NCBI RefSeq assembly: GCF_029867415.1
Contig: NC_081183.1
Coordinates: 62,322,336 to 62,386,335, forward strand
From: Vicia villosa
Lineage: Eukaryota > Streptophyta > Magnoliopsida > Fabales > Fabaceae
Direction of reading: 5' to 3'
DNA: 64,000 nt
The translations under genes and the position numbers were made by a program. Below the pieces are notes generated by a model. The model was not told the DNA's origin, ran no database searches, and was given only the letters and a program-made list of their open reading frames with translations. Shown piece by piece: positions 33,260 to 46,174 of this stretch; within the stretch, counting starts at the first letter, position 1, and every line of letters begins with the position of its first letter.

Positions 33260-35153
33260 GGATATTGGAACTGTAGCAATACCAATTTTAATGGAAATTC
33301 GAGCATTCCTCTTTGCCATTTCGCCTTTGTTGCATTTTATTTTCTCTTTTTTGTGACTACCTCATTCAGGAGTTGCTTCCTTGTACAGAAGCCTATTCAT
33401 AGGCGTTCCATCAATAAAATGATTTTTGACAAAAACTTTCTTTCTTATTTTTTGTTTTCTCGCATGCGAAATGTGATTTAATTCGTTACTAAACATTGCA
33501 TTGAAAGCATGGGGGATAATAATCTTGAACAAAAACGAAACATGATGTTACATAAACATAAAAGTGCCTTAAGGGGCACCATTTGCATCCAAATGATGTT
33601 TTTCTGTGCAGGTTGCAGGTTCTAATGGTCGCTCCGACCTATCTCTTATCACAAAGATTGTCATCATCTCACGTGTAAATATAAGCATGTAGCTCATCAG
33701 TACTGGTAAGCATGGGGCACCTAAAGAGGTCCATGTCTTTCTTCCATATGGCTAACAAAGAAGAGTCCTTCGAGTTCACCATTTCCAAGCATTCCAGGAT
33801 GTAAGAGAAGTCAAACGAAGCCATTTCATCCCCAGCGAGGCTATGCTCTAACCCTCAACGCAGTTGACAATGATCTTTGGCACTATAGGGTTCCAACATC
33901 AACCCACAATGGTAGTTCAAGATCACAGGCAATGGACCCCAATGATCCTACTCTTCTGTTCCACCAGGGCCTTTATTTGGCACTCTTTGCATATAGAATC
34001 CATTGCATACAGCATTGCATCCTCAAAAGCGTAGCATATCCGTTACGATAGATCATTACGCCATAAAAATCCAAGCATGCATACGAAGCATAAGCCAGAT
34101 GATGTGAGTCAATGTCGAATTAAAACAAAGGCACATCCTCCCAAAGTTGTCACCTTTACGAACTCCACTTGATATCTGCTGTCATATCATAAACCCCTTT
34201 AAGCTGCGGTGCCGATACGAGGTATCCTCAATCCCCGACAAATGTCTGACACAATGTCCTTCTGTTTCCCTCCTTCTGATGTTGAGTCGATGTTGAGTTT
34301 TAGATCGCACGAGATCTAACCCCTTTTGCCTTGAAGGTCGTACGAGATCTTCTCCCGATGTCGAGTCGTAGATCGCACGAGATCTATATCTTCCTATCCT
34401 GAAGGTCGTACGAGATCTTCTCCTGATGTTGAGTCGTAGATCGCACGAGATCTACTTTTCCTCCCTGTTTTGAAGGTCGCACGAGATCTTCTCCCAATGA
34501 TGAGTCATAGATCGCATGAGATCTTCCCTTGCCTCTCCAGATGTCTCTCGATGTTGAGTCGTAGATCGCACGAGGTCTATTCCGTCCTGAAGGTCGTACG
34601 AGATCTTCTCCTGATGTTGAGTCGTAGGTCGCATGAGATCTATTTCCTGTCTGTTTTGAAGGTCGCACGAGATCTTCTCCCGATGTTGAGTCGTAGATCG
34701 CACGAGGTCTATTTCCTTTCTGTCCTGAAGGTCGCACGAGATCTTCTCCCGATGTTGAGTCGTAGATCGCACGAGGTCTATTTCCTTTCTGTCCTGAAGA
34801 TCGTACGAGATCTTCTCCTGTTGTCGAGTCAATGTTGAGTCGTAGGTCGCACGAGGTTTTTCCTTCCAATCATTGTTTCATATAACAGTTCTTTTGAGAA
34901 CCTTGTATTGGCACCTTGGGCTACGTTACAAGCCATCACCCTTCTTCCAATTGCTCACTGTAAATATACCCACCAGAAAAACAAATTCCTCTCTTTCCCC
35001 AGCAGATATCAAAACAAAAATAAAGAATAAAGACCACTCCATCTCCTCAGGACAAATTTCAGGTCTTTGGTATTTAATCTTCTTCTACTTCGAATGTTCG
35101 AAAGGCTGGCGCCAATCTCACCTTCGAGTATAAGACGATTAAATAGGGGCAGC
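33260..35153 (+). other. Ogre 3' UTR after the nested element, with PPT
   Basis: Non-coding 3' region of the Ogre, containing the tandem array at 34268-34860 and ending in a short purine-rich tract 'aataggggcagc' (35142-35153) that abuts the 3' LTR start and probably acts as PPT. Short ORFs here are artefacts of the repeats. Confidence 0.7.
34268..34860 (+). repeat. 69 bp tandem repeats in the Ogre 3' UTR
   Basis: Repeated starts 'gatgttgagtcgtag' at 34613, 34682 and 34751 give a 69 bp period. More diverged and shortened units extend to both sides, each built on a 'tcgcacgagatct' core that appears twice per unit in related forms. Because 69 is divisible by three, long repetitive ORFs appear on both strands, but they look non-functional. 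Tandem arrays in the 3' UTR are a known feature of Ogre-like elements and a source of new satellites. Confidence 0.85.
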
Positions 35154-38100
35154 TGTCATACCCCAAATTTGTCCTACCCTTTAACTTCTAACTGGCTTAG
35201 GCTTTGCATTCGTGTACATACATCACTTAGGCCATAATCCATACCCATGCATGCATATCATTGGTATCAATCAAAGACTAGCAGGAAAGAACTTTTATGG
35301 CAAGGAATTTCTTACCAGATGTGTGGATCTGAGGTAATCATGTGGCTCTATGATTCGTTGAAGTCTTCTTGGATTAGGGTTATTTTCTCGTTCTCAGCTC
35401 AAGACATTGATGGAGGTGTACAAGTCCAGAAGTCATCTAATTCCCTTGATCAGGGTTTCCTTGACCAAAGTCAACCAGTTGACTTTCTGGTCAACATTTA
35501 ATCAGGAATGAATTTTATGAGTGAAAAGCTTTTCATACTGGCCATGTGGATGGGTTCATTTGATTGGATTTGACTGGAGGAGATTTAATCAAGAATTCCA
35601 TCAATAATTAGAAAAATCAGGACAGTTGACTTTTGGGTCAAAATCAGAAGAATTATTCAAATATTGACTTTTGGTGGAAATTCAACCAAGAAAAGTCAAA
35701 GAATGGATAAAATCAGGAGTTTGGCAAAAAGTTGCCAAAAATAGAAAAAAGGGCAAAAGTGGAAAGTTTTGACACTTAGAAATTTTTTGAAGGCTTTAAA
35801 TCTTGATGAGCAGTCCACTTCAGCCCTGATTTACACGTGTCAAATGGCATTTTTTGGAGAAATTTCCAACATCAAAGTTGTTCCTCTCATGAAGGAGAAC
35901 AACTTTGTAGTTGGACACTTTTTCATTTGAAGCTTGTATAAAGAGGTAAAGTTGTTTGAAGTTACTGAAAATTCATTTAAACCAAGTCATAATCCAAGTC
36001 ACAAGTCAGGTCATGACCTGGCATTTCAGCAAACACATGGTGTGCCAAATCTCAATGCATTTTTCTTCCTCCACAAGCCTTCATTTTGAACAAGCTTGGT
36101 ACTGAAATACTCCTTGCCATGTCCCCTATCTATTGAGCCCAACCTCATTAACTTTGGACATGTGTGGAGCAAATTACAAAGCTGCAAAGTCACTCCCCCA
36201 CCAAGACTGCACTTTTGCCAAAACATGAGCCCAAAGCTAAGGCATGCGCACGAGACTCCAGCAGTGTTGACAACATGAATTCATGATCACTTTTCTCCCA
36301 TTTCCAATTGACAATTCAAGATCCTTCAAACAGCAAATCTCATGTATTCCATCCCCTCTTCCTATTGAGCATAAGTGTGAGTCAATTGGTGGAGCATGGC
36401 ACGAGATATTCGCCTTTAAAAGTGGTAGCTCAACCTATGTTGCATGGGTTTGCATGAGCATTTTTATGACAAACTCTCACAACACATTCCCACATAAAGC
36501 CATGCAAATTGCTGAGTCATGAAAAGGCACGAGGGAATCTTGCTCCATGTGGTAAACTTGCTCATTAAGCTTAAGAGGATAGTACACTACAATACATCAC
36601 GCCACAAGCAAGTCCCACATTCAAGAAAAACCAAAAGAACTCATTGCAAGCCTATGCTCCAAGTCCCACACTCAAGAGATTCTCATCATTCATCAATCAT
36701 TGGCCATATATATAAATGAAGCTACAGCCCTCATTCACACACTCTCACTTCTCTATTTTTTGCTCTCTTCAAAATCTCTCACCACCCTCTCTTCTCTCGT
36801 TCTCCAACTTCTCTCCTCTCTCACCACTCTCTCTTTTCTCTCTCCACTCTCTCCCACACCATGAAATTTTCTAACTAACCACCATCTCTTCAATCATCAC
36901 CCTCACCCAACGCTGTTAACTTTCTCCAACCATCATCATCGCGGAACTGCACTAGATCAAATCATCATCACCATCTTTGCAGAGTTAGGTCTCGAGAACA
37001 ACAACTATATCTCCCATCCGGAGTGAGGACTCATCGTGGAGCTAAGCTCGTCCCGTCCACGGCTTGAGAGAGACCAGTAGATTCTTCGGACCCAAATCCT
37101 CGCTTCAAGTAAGTTCCTAAATCCTTCTTAGCATCATGTGCATATAGTGAACTCATGAGATGATACTCCGCTATATTCTTGGGAATTGTTTCCGTCTGAA
37201 TGAATATTGGGTGCTTTGAACCATCTTGATTATTGTTTCTCGTGTGTGAATCCATTGATGAGCTTTACGCGTGTTCTGATGATGTTCTTAGGGGATAGGG
37301 TTTTTGTTTTGGTTCCGGTTCGAAATTTAGAGGACGAATTAATAAGAATGGGGAGTATATTCATGCTCAGCGCGAAAAAACAAGGGAGATGATGCCGCCC
37401 TTTTAAGTTTCTGGGCGTAGTTAGGGGTGCTCCGGCGAGGCTCGATCGGAGAAGACGACCGGAGCTTAGCTCCGGCGTCTGTGATAGGGCTCCTGCATTT
37501 TCTTCATGCAGCTGAGGTGGCGCGCAGCCACTGGCTCCTTTCCAAGAGTTTTTGAGTTTTGTTTGTTTGCATATGATTGGAGGGACGCGTGTTGACGCGT
37601 GATTGGCCCATGAGACTTTTGTCCTTTAGTCACTTATCCAAATATCTGACCAATTGATTCTCCTTTCTTTTATTTGTGTGTCACGTTTTATATTCCATGA
37701 TAATGCTGAATAATACATGCTGATGCAAGAAAATAAATAAAGTGGGTGAAAGACCACGTTGGGCCATGCATTGGGCCTCAGTCTGTTTTTTCGAATTGCG
37801 CCCTACTTTGCTAATATACCCCTGTGCATGGTGGATCGGGCCTGGTATTTATGCTATTTCTACCCCCCTGTTCAAGGCCCAGTATGCTTTTAATTGTTTT
37901 CAGCTCATTGTAGAAATTGCTGCTGCACCCCTAGTGTGGACTCTCTAAAAAAATAATTTTGTTTTCTCTCCATTTGTTTGCTTATTAAAATTCCTTTTTT
38001 AAATAAAATGACAAAAACATTTTCCTACCAATTAGATTTTTAGAAAATATATTTTCTCTTAATTGTTCGATTCCCTTACATTTTAATAGTTATTTTTTCA

Positions 38101-39082
38101 CATAATAAACCATAAACAAGATAATAGTTTTCCTTATTCAAAACTAGTTTCTTACATGAATAAAAATAGAATTGCTTGTGAATATTTTCATAAATAGTTT
38201 AGATTTTGTTCCTTTTATTTGTGTGAATACTTTTCTTATATTGTGAAATGCTTGAATAAAACTTTTCTTCCTCATTTTCTATTAGAGTAATTCATAACAT
38301 AGATGTAGAAATTAGGAATAGTTCCCTCTTTTCATTCTTTTCTTTTATAACCATAAAACATCTAAAAATACTTGAATAAATTCCCCATAAAAAATACAAA
38401 GAAAATACTTAAAACACTAATAATCAAAGTGAAAATTCTTAAAAAGGGAATGGAAGCTTGAACATCCCTTGCTTAAGGGAATGTTCTAGTGCTTGGATCT
38501 CCCTTGCTTAAGGGCACCATTCAGGCGTAAGTTCCCAACTTCTAAAAAACACCAACCAAAGAGTAACTCGAGTTTCCCTTGCTTAAGGGATTTCCTCGAA
38601 ACGCTCAAAATCACTCTCTCACCTCCTTTCTTAAGGGCATTGTTATCTCCGCTCTATTGCATCCTAGGCTGTCCCCTTATGCAAGAGCGCGAGCGTTAAC
38701 TCCGCCCAACTAAAAAACACAAAAACAAACAGAAGATCTTGAGCCGAGCTACGGTAACTCTGATTCCTGAAAAGGATACGTAGGCAGCGGGGTAGGGCCC
38801 GTGCGAGTACAATTCTTTATTTTCCCTGCATTTTGCATTCATTCGCATTTAGGTTTAGACATAGATACACCCTTTAGATAGAAACAAACATAGGTGGATA
38901 CCATCGGGTACGATGGGCGTGAGGGGTGCTAGCACCTTCCCCTTGCGTAACCGACTCCCGTACCTTGATTCTCTGGTCGCAAGACCCTGTTCCTTCCTTT
39001 GTTAGGTTTCCTGGTATTCCTTTCCCTTATGGGATAAATATATTGGTGGCGACTCTGTTCATTTTTTCGCGAGCGTGCGACA
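35154..39082 (+). repeat. Ogre 3' LTR
   Basis: Same ends and the same 3929 bp length as the 5' LTR, with scattered substitutions. TATA box at 36707-36716. It is followed by the ACATA duplication at 39083-39087 and then the remainder of the Sirevirus 5' LTR. Confidence 0.92.
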
Positions 39083-40056
39083 ACATAAAGAGTATGCACA
39101 AAATCAGCGCATGAAGCACTGACTCAGAAGGTTCAGCATGCAACATCAGAACATGTTGTGGCAAGACATCAGAAGATGGTCAAGCAGAATCAGAACATGG
39201 TCTATGGAAGCATCAGAAGAACTTGAGATCAGAAGCAGAAGCACTGAAGTTCTCATGGTATCACGCTAAGAAGCACTTCAAGGTCAGAAGACAAGAAGAT
39301 GCTCTGCACCAAGCTGTTTGACTCTGATGATATTCAAACGTTGTTTACACAAACGTCGGATCAGAAGCAAGTACAAGATGGCAGGCTACGCTGACTGACA
39401 AAAGGAACGTTAGAATCTATTAAAGGCAACGTCAGTAGACACAACAAAAGCAAGGCTCGAGGTAGTTGACAAAAGAGTGAAACATTAAATGCAATGCTGT
39501 ACGGATCACGCAAAGCATTAAATGCTCCCAACGGTCATCTTCCCAACACTTTGCGCAAACTTACAGAAATGCTGTCAAATTCAAAAGCTCTCAAACTTCA
39601 TCTTCAACCTCACTACATTGCTGTTGTAATATCTTAGTGAGATTAAGCTTAAACTTAAGAGAAAAATCACAGTTGTGATAATAGCTTATTAAGAAGCATT
39701 GTAACTCTTATAAGAATTTGTTTACATTAAGTTGTAAGAACTAGGGAAGATCAAGTTGTGATCGGATTCTCTAGAAAGTCTTAGAGGGTATCTAAGCAGT
39801 GTGTTCCTAGAGTGATTAGGTTGTGATCAGAATACTCTAGAAGACTTAGAGGTTATCTAAGTGGAAAACCATTGTAATCTTGTGTGATTAGTGGATTAAA
39901 TCCTCAGGTGAGGTAAATCACTGCAAGGGGGGTGGACTGGAGTAGTTTAGTTAACAACGAACCAGGATAAAAATCATTGTGCAAATTTTTTTATCTTACG
40001 AGTTTTAAAGCTACACTTATTCAAACCCCCCTTTTTAAGTGTTTTTCTATCCTTCA
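39083..40056 (+). repeat. Sirevirus 5' LTR, second fragment, lacking the TATA region
   Basis: It continues the LTR after the Ogre and ends ...TATCCTTCA at 40056. Compared with the 3' LTR it lacks a net 40 bp at about 39542-39544. The missing part corresponds to about 55428-55468 and includes the only good TATA box. The total 5' LTR is 1090 bp versus 1130 bp for the 3' LTR. Many further substitutions show that this is an old insertion. Confidence 0.88.
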
Positions 40057-40058
40057 AT

Positions 40059-40076
40059 TGGCATCAGAGCGCCGGT
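40059..40076 (+). promoter_or_regulatory. Sirevirus primer-binding site (tRNA-iMet type)
   Basis: TGGCATCAGAGCGCCGGT begins two bases after the 5' LTR. It matches the usual copia PBS (TGGTATCAGAGC type, complementary to initiator tRNA-Met) with one transition in the first part. Confidence 0.8.
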
Positions 40077-40141
40077 TCTAAGGTGCAAGAACTTAACAGT
40101 GTTTAGAAATGATTCAGGAAGAGAAAATCGCTTAAGTCAAG

Positions 40142-41905
40142 ATGGCTGGTGAAGATCCAACACATACATCTACATCTGGCTCTGCTGAGCAACATAATGG
40201 AAATGGTAACAATGGTTATACTAGACCACCAGTATTTGATGGTGAAAACTTTGAATATTGGAAAGATAAACTTGAAAGTTACTTTCTTGGTCTAGATGGT
40301 GACTGATGGGATCTTCTGATGGATGGTTACAAACATCCAGTGAAAGCTAGTGGTGTAAAGCTTACAAGACAAGAGATGAATGATGATCAAAAGAAGCAAT
40401 TCAAAAATCATCACAAGTGTAGGACTGTTTTGCTTAATGCTATCTCTCATGCTGAATATGAGAAGATATCTAACAGGGAAACTGCCTATGACATATATGA
40501 ATCATTGAAAATGACTCATGAGGGAAATGCCCAAGTCAAGGAGACTAAAGCTCTTGCTTTGATCCAGAAATATGAAGCCTTCAAGATGGAGGATGATGAA
40601 AATATTGAGAAGATGTTCTCAAGATTTCAAACGCTAACTGCTGGTTTATGAGTTCTTGACAAGGGATATACAAGGGCTGATCATGTCAAGAAGATCATCA
40701 GAAGCTTGCCAAGAAGATGGGGTCCTATGGTGACTGCTTTCAAAATTGCCAAGAATCTGAATGAAGTCTCTCTTGAAGAATTGATCAGTGCTCTGAGGAG
40801 TCATGAAATTGAGCTGGATGCAAATGAACCTCAGAAGAAAGGTAAGTATATTGCATTAAAATCTAATTATAAAAAATGCACTAACGCTTTTCAGGCTGAA
40901 GAAGAAGATTCTGAAGAATCAGAATCAGAGGAAGAAGATGAACTGTCCATGATCTCCAGAAGGGTAAACCAACTTTGGAAGAGCAAGCAAAGGAAGTTCA
41001 AGAACTTCAGAAGTTCAAAAAAGCCTGAAAGAGGAGAATCTTCTGGAAGCAGAATCCCAAGAAGAAGTTTCATAAGAAGAAAGGTCTTATGGCAACATGG
41101 GATGATTCAGAATCAGAATCAGAATCAGACTCTGAAGGCGAGCAGACAAACCTTGCACTGATGGCCACAGTGGATGATGGATCACAATCTACATCAGAAT
41201 CAGATTCTGAAGAGGTATTTTCTGAACTATCTAGAGAAGAGTTAGTTTCCAGTTTAACTGAACTTCTGGAACTCAAGGCTCATCTTAGTAACAAATACAA
41301 AAAGCTGAAGAAGCTATTTGATTCTGAAACTAAGAAGCTGGAAGTGGAAAATTCTGAACTGAAGGAAAAAGTTTTAAAATTATCCAAAGATATTGGATCT
41401 CCTTATGAATCAGAAAAATCCATTCCTAGCCTCAATCATATTCTGAAAGAATATGACTCGAGCTTTAGAAAGTTTTTATCTAGAAGTATTGGCAGAAGTC
41501 ATCTTGCTTCTATGATATATGGTGTTTCTGAAAACAAAAGGATTGGCGTTGCCTATGAGGGTGATACCCCACACAAATTTGAACCTGTAGATGATATGAT
41601 AATCACATACAAGCAATTGTATGATCAGTTCAAATATGGCCACTTACATGATATTAGGCTCACTTCACATGCCAAAAGCTTTCATGCTACACACAGTAAG
41701 AAGCATGTGACACAACCTAGAAAATATCATGCTGCCAAACCTAAAGAATATCATGTTGTTCCTCCTGTTGTTTATTATGCTAAACCCAAGTTTAATCAGA
41801 ACTTGAGGAAAACTAACAAGAAAGGACCCAAGAAGTTATGGGTACATAAGGAGAAGATAATTTCTGTTGCAGATATCCTTGGCAGCAAAGAAGACAAAGC
41901 ACAAA
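40142..41905 (+). pseudogene. Sirevirus gag, broken
   Basis: The gag frame starts at ATG 40142 (MAGEDPTHTSTSG). It has in-frame TGA stops at 40304-40306 and 40649-40651, then shifts frame near 41040-41088 and again near 41900. The core gag domain (FEYWKDKLESYF ... LPRRWGPMVTAF) is clear. The CCHC zinc knuckle expected after the basic, serine-rich stretch near 41040 is absent: the sequence jumps to the acidic MATWDDSESESESDSE segment. The C-terminal extension (41089-41900) has a coiled-coil-like part and repeated basic/His segments typical of Sirevirus gag. Non-functional. Confidence 0.85.
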
Positions 41906-44900
41906 ATGTCATGGTACCTGGACTCTGGGTGCTCGTGACACATGACGGGAAGAAGGTCTATGTTCCAAGACCTGGTGCTTAAGTCTGGTGGAGAAGTCAA
42001 GTTTGGAGGAGATCAGAAGGGCAAGATAATTGGCTCTGGAACCATAAGTATTGGTAACTCTCCTTCCATAACTAATGTACTTCTTGTAGAAGGATTAGCG
42101 CATAACTTATTGTCCATAAGTCAATTACGTGACAATGGTTATGACATAATCTTCAATCAAAAGTCTTGCAAGGCTGTAAGTCAGAAGGATGGCTCAATCC
42201 TATTTACAGGCAAGAGAAAGAACAACATTTATAAGATTGATCTTTCTGATCTTGAGAAGCAGAAGGTGACTTGCCTTATGTCTATTTCTGAAGAGCAATG
42301 GGTCTGGCACAGAAGATTAGGACATGCTAGTTTGAGAAAGATTTCTCAGATTAACAAACTAAATCTGGTCAGAGGACTCCCAAATCTGAAATACAAATCA
42401 GATGCTCTTTGTGAAGCATGTCAGAAGGGCAAGTTCTCCAAACCTGCATTCAAATCTAAGAATGTTGTCTCTTCCTCTAGGCCGTTGGAACTTCTGCACA
42501 TTGATCTGTTTGGACCAGTCAAAACAGCATCTGTCAGAGGGAAGAAATATGGATTAGTCATCGTAGATGATTAAAGCCGCTGGACATGGGTAAAGTTCTT
42601 AAAACACAAGGATGAGTCTCATTCAGTGTTCTTTGAATTCTGCACTCAGATTCAATCTGAGAAGGAGTGCAAAATCATAAAGGTTAGAAGTGATCATGGT
42701 GGCAAATTTGAGAATAGATTCTTTGAGGAGTTCTTCAAAGAAAATGGTATTGCCCATGATTTCTCTTGTCCTAGAACTCCACAGCAAAATGGAGTTGTAG
42801 AGCGAAAGAATAGGACTCTACAAGAAATGGCTAGAACAATGATCAATGAAACCAATATGGCTAAGCACTTCTGGGCAGAAGCAATAAATACTGCATGTTA
42901 TATTCAGAATAGAATCTTTATAAGACCTATTCTAAATAAGACTCCTTATGAATTGTGAAAGAACAGAAAGCCCAACATTTCATATTTTCATCCTTTTGGA
43001 TGTGTTTGTTTCATTCTGAATACTAAAGATCATCTTGGTAAGTTTGATTCTAAGGCACAAAAATGTTTCCTTCTTGGATATTCTGAACGCTCTAAAGGCT
43101 ACAGATTATACAATACTGAAACATTGGTTGTAGAAGAATCAATCAATATCAGATTTGATGATAAGCTTGGTCTTGAAAAGCCAAAGCAGTTTGAGAATTT
43201 TGCAGATATAGATATTGATATATCAGAAGCTGAAGAACCAAGAAGCAAAGTTTCAGAAGCTGAAAGTCTCAAAAGCAAAGGATCAGAAGATCAAGTTGCT
43301 GCATCTTTAGAGAATCTCAGAATTTCTGAAGAGCCAACAGTCAGAAGATCTTCTAGACTCACCTCATCTCACTCAGAAGATGTGATTCTTGGAAAGAAAG
43401 ATGGTCCTATCAGAACAAGAGCATTCCTTAAGAACAGTGCAGAATGTCAATTAGGTCTTGTTTCTTTGATCGAGCCAACTTCTGTTGATCAAGCTCTAGA
43501 AGATCCAGACTGGATAATTGCCATGCAAGAAGAACTAAATCAGTTTACAAGGAATGATGTATGGGATCTTGTTCCTAGACCAAAAGGATTCAACATCATT
43601 GGTACAAAGTGGGTTTTCAGCAAGAAGGTATTGACTATACAGAAACCTTTGCACCAGTGGCCAGGTTAGAATCTATTCGCTTATTAATTTCTTTTGCCAT
43701 TCAACATAACATCACTCTGTATCAGATGGATGTTAAGAGTGCCTTCTTAAATGGCTATATAGATGAGGAAGTCTATGTCCACCAACCTCCTGGTTTTGAA
43801 GACTCCAAGTCTCCAAAACATGTTTTCAAACTAAAGAAATCATTGTATGGGTTGAAGCAAGTTCCTAGAGCTTGGTATGAAAGACTAAGTTCTTTCCTTC
43901 TGAACAATGGTTTCACTAGAGGACAAGTGGATACGACTCTCTTCTGTAAAACATCTAAGAAGGACATTTTAATTTGTCAAATTTATGTTGATGATATTAT
44001 TTTTGGAACATCTAATGCTACACTTGGGAAGGAGTTTGCTAAGTCTATGCAGGCTGAATTTGAAATGAGTATGATGGGAGAACTCAAGTATTTTCTTGGG
44101 ATTCAAATCAATCAAACTTCTGATGGAACATATGTTCATCAAACGAAGTATGTGAAAGAACTTCTGAAGAAGTTTAATCTTTCTGAAAGCAAAGAAGCCA
44201 AAACTCCTATGCATCCAACGTGTGTCCTAGGTAAGGATGAGGTAAGTAAGAAGGTAGATCAGAAGTTGTACAGAGGTATGATTGGATCTCTTCTATATTT
44301 AACTGCTTCTAGACCTGACATTTTATTCAGTGTATGTTTGTGCGCTAGATTCCAATCAGATCCTAGAGAATCCCACTTAACTGCTGTTAAGAGAATTCTG
44401 AGGTATCTGAAAGGTACTACTAATGTTGGTTTAGTCTACAGAAAATCTAAAGAATACAACTTAGTAGGATTTTGTGATGCTGACTATGCTGGAGATAGAA
44501 TTGAAAGGAAGAGTACTTCTGGAAGTTGTCAATTTCTTGGAAGTCACCTAATCTCCTGGTACAGCAAGAAGCAAGCTACCATTGCCCTCTCAACAACAGA
44601 AGCAGAATATGTTGCTGCTGCTGGTTGTAGCACACAAATGCTCTGGATGAAGAGTCAGCTAGAAGATTATCAAATATATGAGAGTAACATTCCTATCTTC
44701 TGTGATAATACTTCTGCCATATGTTTATCTAAGAATCCTATCTTGCATTCCAAAGCTAAACATATTGAGATTAAACATCATTTCATTAGGGACTATGTTC
44801 AGAAGGGTGTTCTTTCTTTAAACTTGGTGGATACAGTCCATCAATGGGATGATATCTTTACAAAACCCCTTGCTGAAGATAGGATTAAGTTCATTCTGAA

Positions 44901-44931
44901 GAATATCAGTATGGATTTATGCCCAGAATGA
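41906..44931 (+). pseudogene. Sirevirus protease-integrase-RT-RNase H, broken
   Basis: Protease DSG lies at 41921-41929, followed by an in-frame TGA at 41936-41938. GAG-pre-integrase (HRRLGHASLRKIS) and integrase follow, with TAA at 42572-42574 inside the first catalytic block and TGA at 42956-42958 after VVERKNRTLQ. The RT N-terminal block is truncated: at about 43615-43630 the frame changes and the segment between GTKWVF and the GIDYTETFAPVARL block is missing, consistent with a deletion. RT (YVDDI near 43985-44000) and RNase H (STTEAEYVAAAG; DNTSAICLSKNPI) are then open to 44931. Integrase before RT confirms Ty1/copia. Confidence 0.9.
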
Positions 44932-45417
44932 GAAGATGAGAAGTTCTTACGTATGGTTAAGTTCAGAAATGTGTTAGGATTATGTTTCTATAAGAAGTTC
45001 TGATAGTGATCAATTAGAAGTTCTGATTCTATTATTACTAACGTTTCATTATCTAAGTTGATTCAGAATCTCTTTTAAAGTAAAGCAGCTGTCACCAGTT
45101 TTCCAGAAAATGAACACGTGTTCACTATTTTTGGACAAGCATGCGTACAATTAAGGAGACGCCGCCCTAGGTAACTGTGCAAATCATGTCAATTTCTCAC
45201 TTTATCTCTCCTAACGTCATATCTCATTAAATGCAAATTGATGTCATGTTTTTCTGTAATCATTTCGTTTAAAACACATTGCATTTTTTTTAAATCCACC
45301 CTTTTATATACCCACCTTCACTCTCATTTCATCTTTTTACTTTCTCTCTCTGCATTTGTTCCTCTCTTTCTTTCATTGCATAAACCCTAGTTCGTAACCG
45401 AATCCCAGTATATCTCC
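44932..45417 (+). other. spacer between Sirevirus pol and env-like ORF
   Basis: Non-coding, about 485 bp. A 'cttttatatacccacc' TATA-like motif at about 45300-45315 and a CT-rich stretch before ATG 45418 could be a promoter for the env-like ORF. This is only suggestive. Confidence 0.45.
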
Positions 45418-46174
45418 ATGAATCCTTCTTCAAGTTCCTCAAGTCAAGAAGAAATGTCTTATGCTCATCTTGTTTTTCGCAAGCATGGTTATGCTCCCTT
45501 GAAGACCTGTTCCATTCCTTCATCTGAAATGGAAGTTCTATGTGAATCTTCAGTAGATTTTGAAAATCTAAGATTACATGGTTTCAACACTGATGCTAAG
45601 ACAATGGCACAAGGTTGGTCAAACTAACTTGATAGATTGGTTGGACCAATTTATCCTGCATTTGTGAAAGATTTCAGGGCTCATGCAACGGTTACCCCAA
45701 CTGCAATCATCTCCTTCGTGTTAGGGCATGAAGTTGCGATAACTGAGAAGTTGATAAGGAAGTTGTACAATTTGGATGATGAAGAAGGAAGCACAGGTCC
45801 TCTTCCTGGCAGAGTTTGTTGGTTCACTGTTGAGAGACAAATATCTAATGTTACTGGTATTTCATCTCATCAAACTGGTTTGTTGAAGCAGTTCTACCAA
45901 CTTTGGGCTGAGATTATTCTAGGATCTCTCCATCAAAGACAGAGATCGTTTTCCTCAACATACATTAGTCCGGATCAGAAATTTGCTCTTTTCTGCATTG
46001 GAAGAGGAATTGAAGTCAACATCTCCAATATTCTTTTTCAGAAGTTGAAGACTTATATTGAAGAGTCAAGAGATGAAGAACGCAAGAAGTATCCTAACAT
46101 CACAAGAAATGTTGTTCCTTTCGCCAGAATGATCTCAGACATTCTGATAGAAAGTGACTTGTTGGATTCCCTGA
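45418..46174 (+). pseudogene. Sirevirus env-like ORF, 5' part
   Basis: The frame starts at ATG 45418 (MNPSSSSSSQEEMSYAHLV), has one TAA at 45625-45627, then stays open to the Ogre-type LTR inserted after 46174. It resembles the putative envelope-like ORF that Sireviruses carry after RNase H; its function has never been clear in the family. I see no obvious signal peptide in this part. The open frame continuing to 46341 reads into the inserted LTR and is not part of the protein. The 3' part resumes at 52161 in register. Confidence 0.8.

Larger units (their letters stand above)
13148..39082 (+). mobile_element. Complete Ogre element (Ty3/gypsy, Tat lineage)
   Basis: The 25.9 kb element is bounded by two LTRs of 3929 bp each and by ACATA duplications (13143-13147 and 39083-39087). 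Order: LTR, PBS, 5' UTR, ORF1, gag-pro, intron, RT, RNase H, second RNase H, integrase, long 3' UTR, PPT, LTR. ORF1 upstream of gag, a tRNA-Arg-type PBS, two RNase H domains, an intron before RT and giant LTRs together define Ogre. A 5.8 kb Athila-type element sits in its 3' UTR. Gag-pro and pol carry three in-frame stops and one frameshift, so it is not autonomous as it stands, although all parts remain recognisable. Confidence 0.93.

Noticed and set aside
34268..34860. CRISPR-like array
   Set aside because: Units are contiguous tandem repeats without unique spacers, in a plant retroelement UTR.
34384..34869. 161-codon minus ORF and overlapping repetitive ORFs on both strands
   Set aside because: They arise because the 69 bp tandem unit is divisible by three. 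The repeats are 3' UTR sequence.
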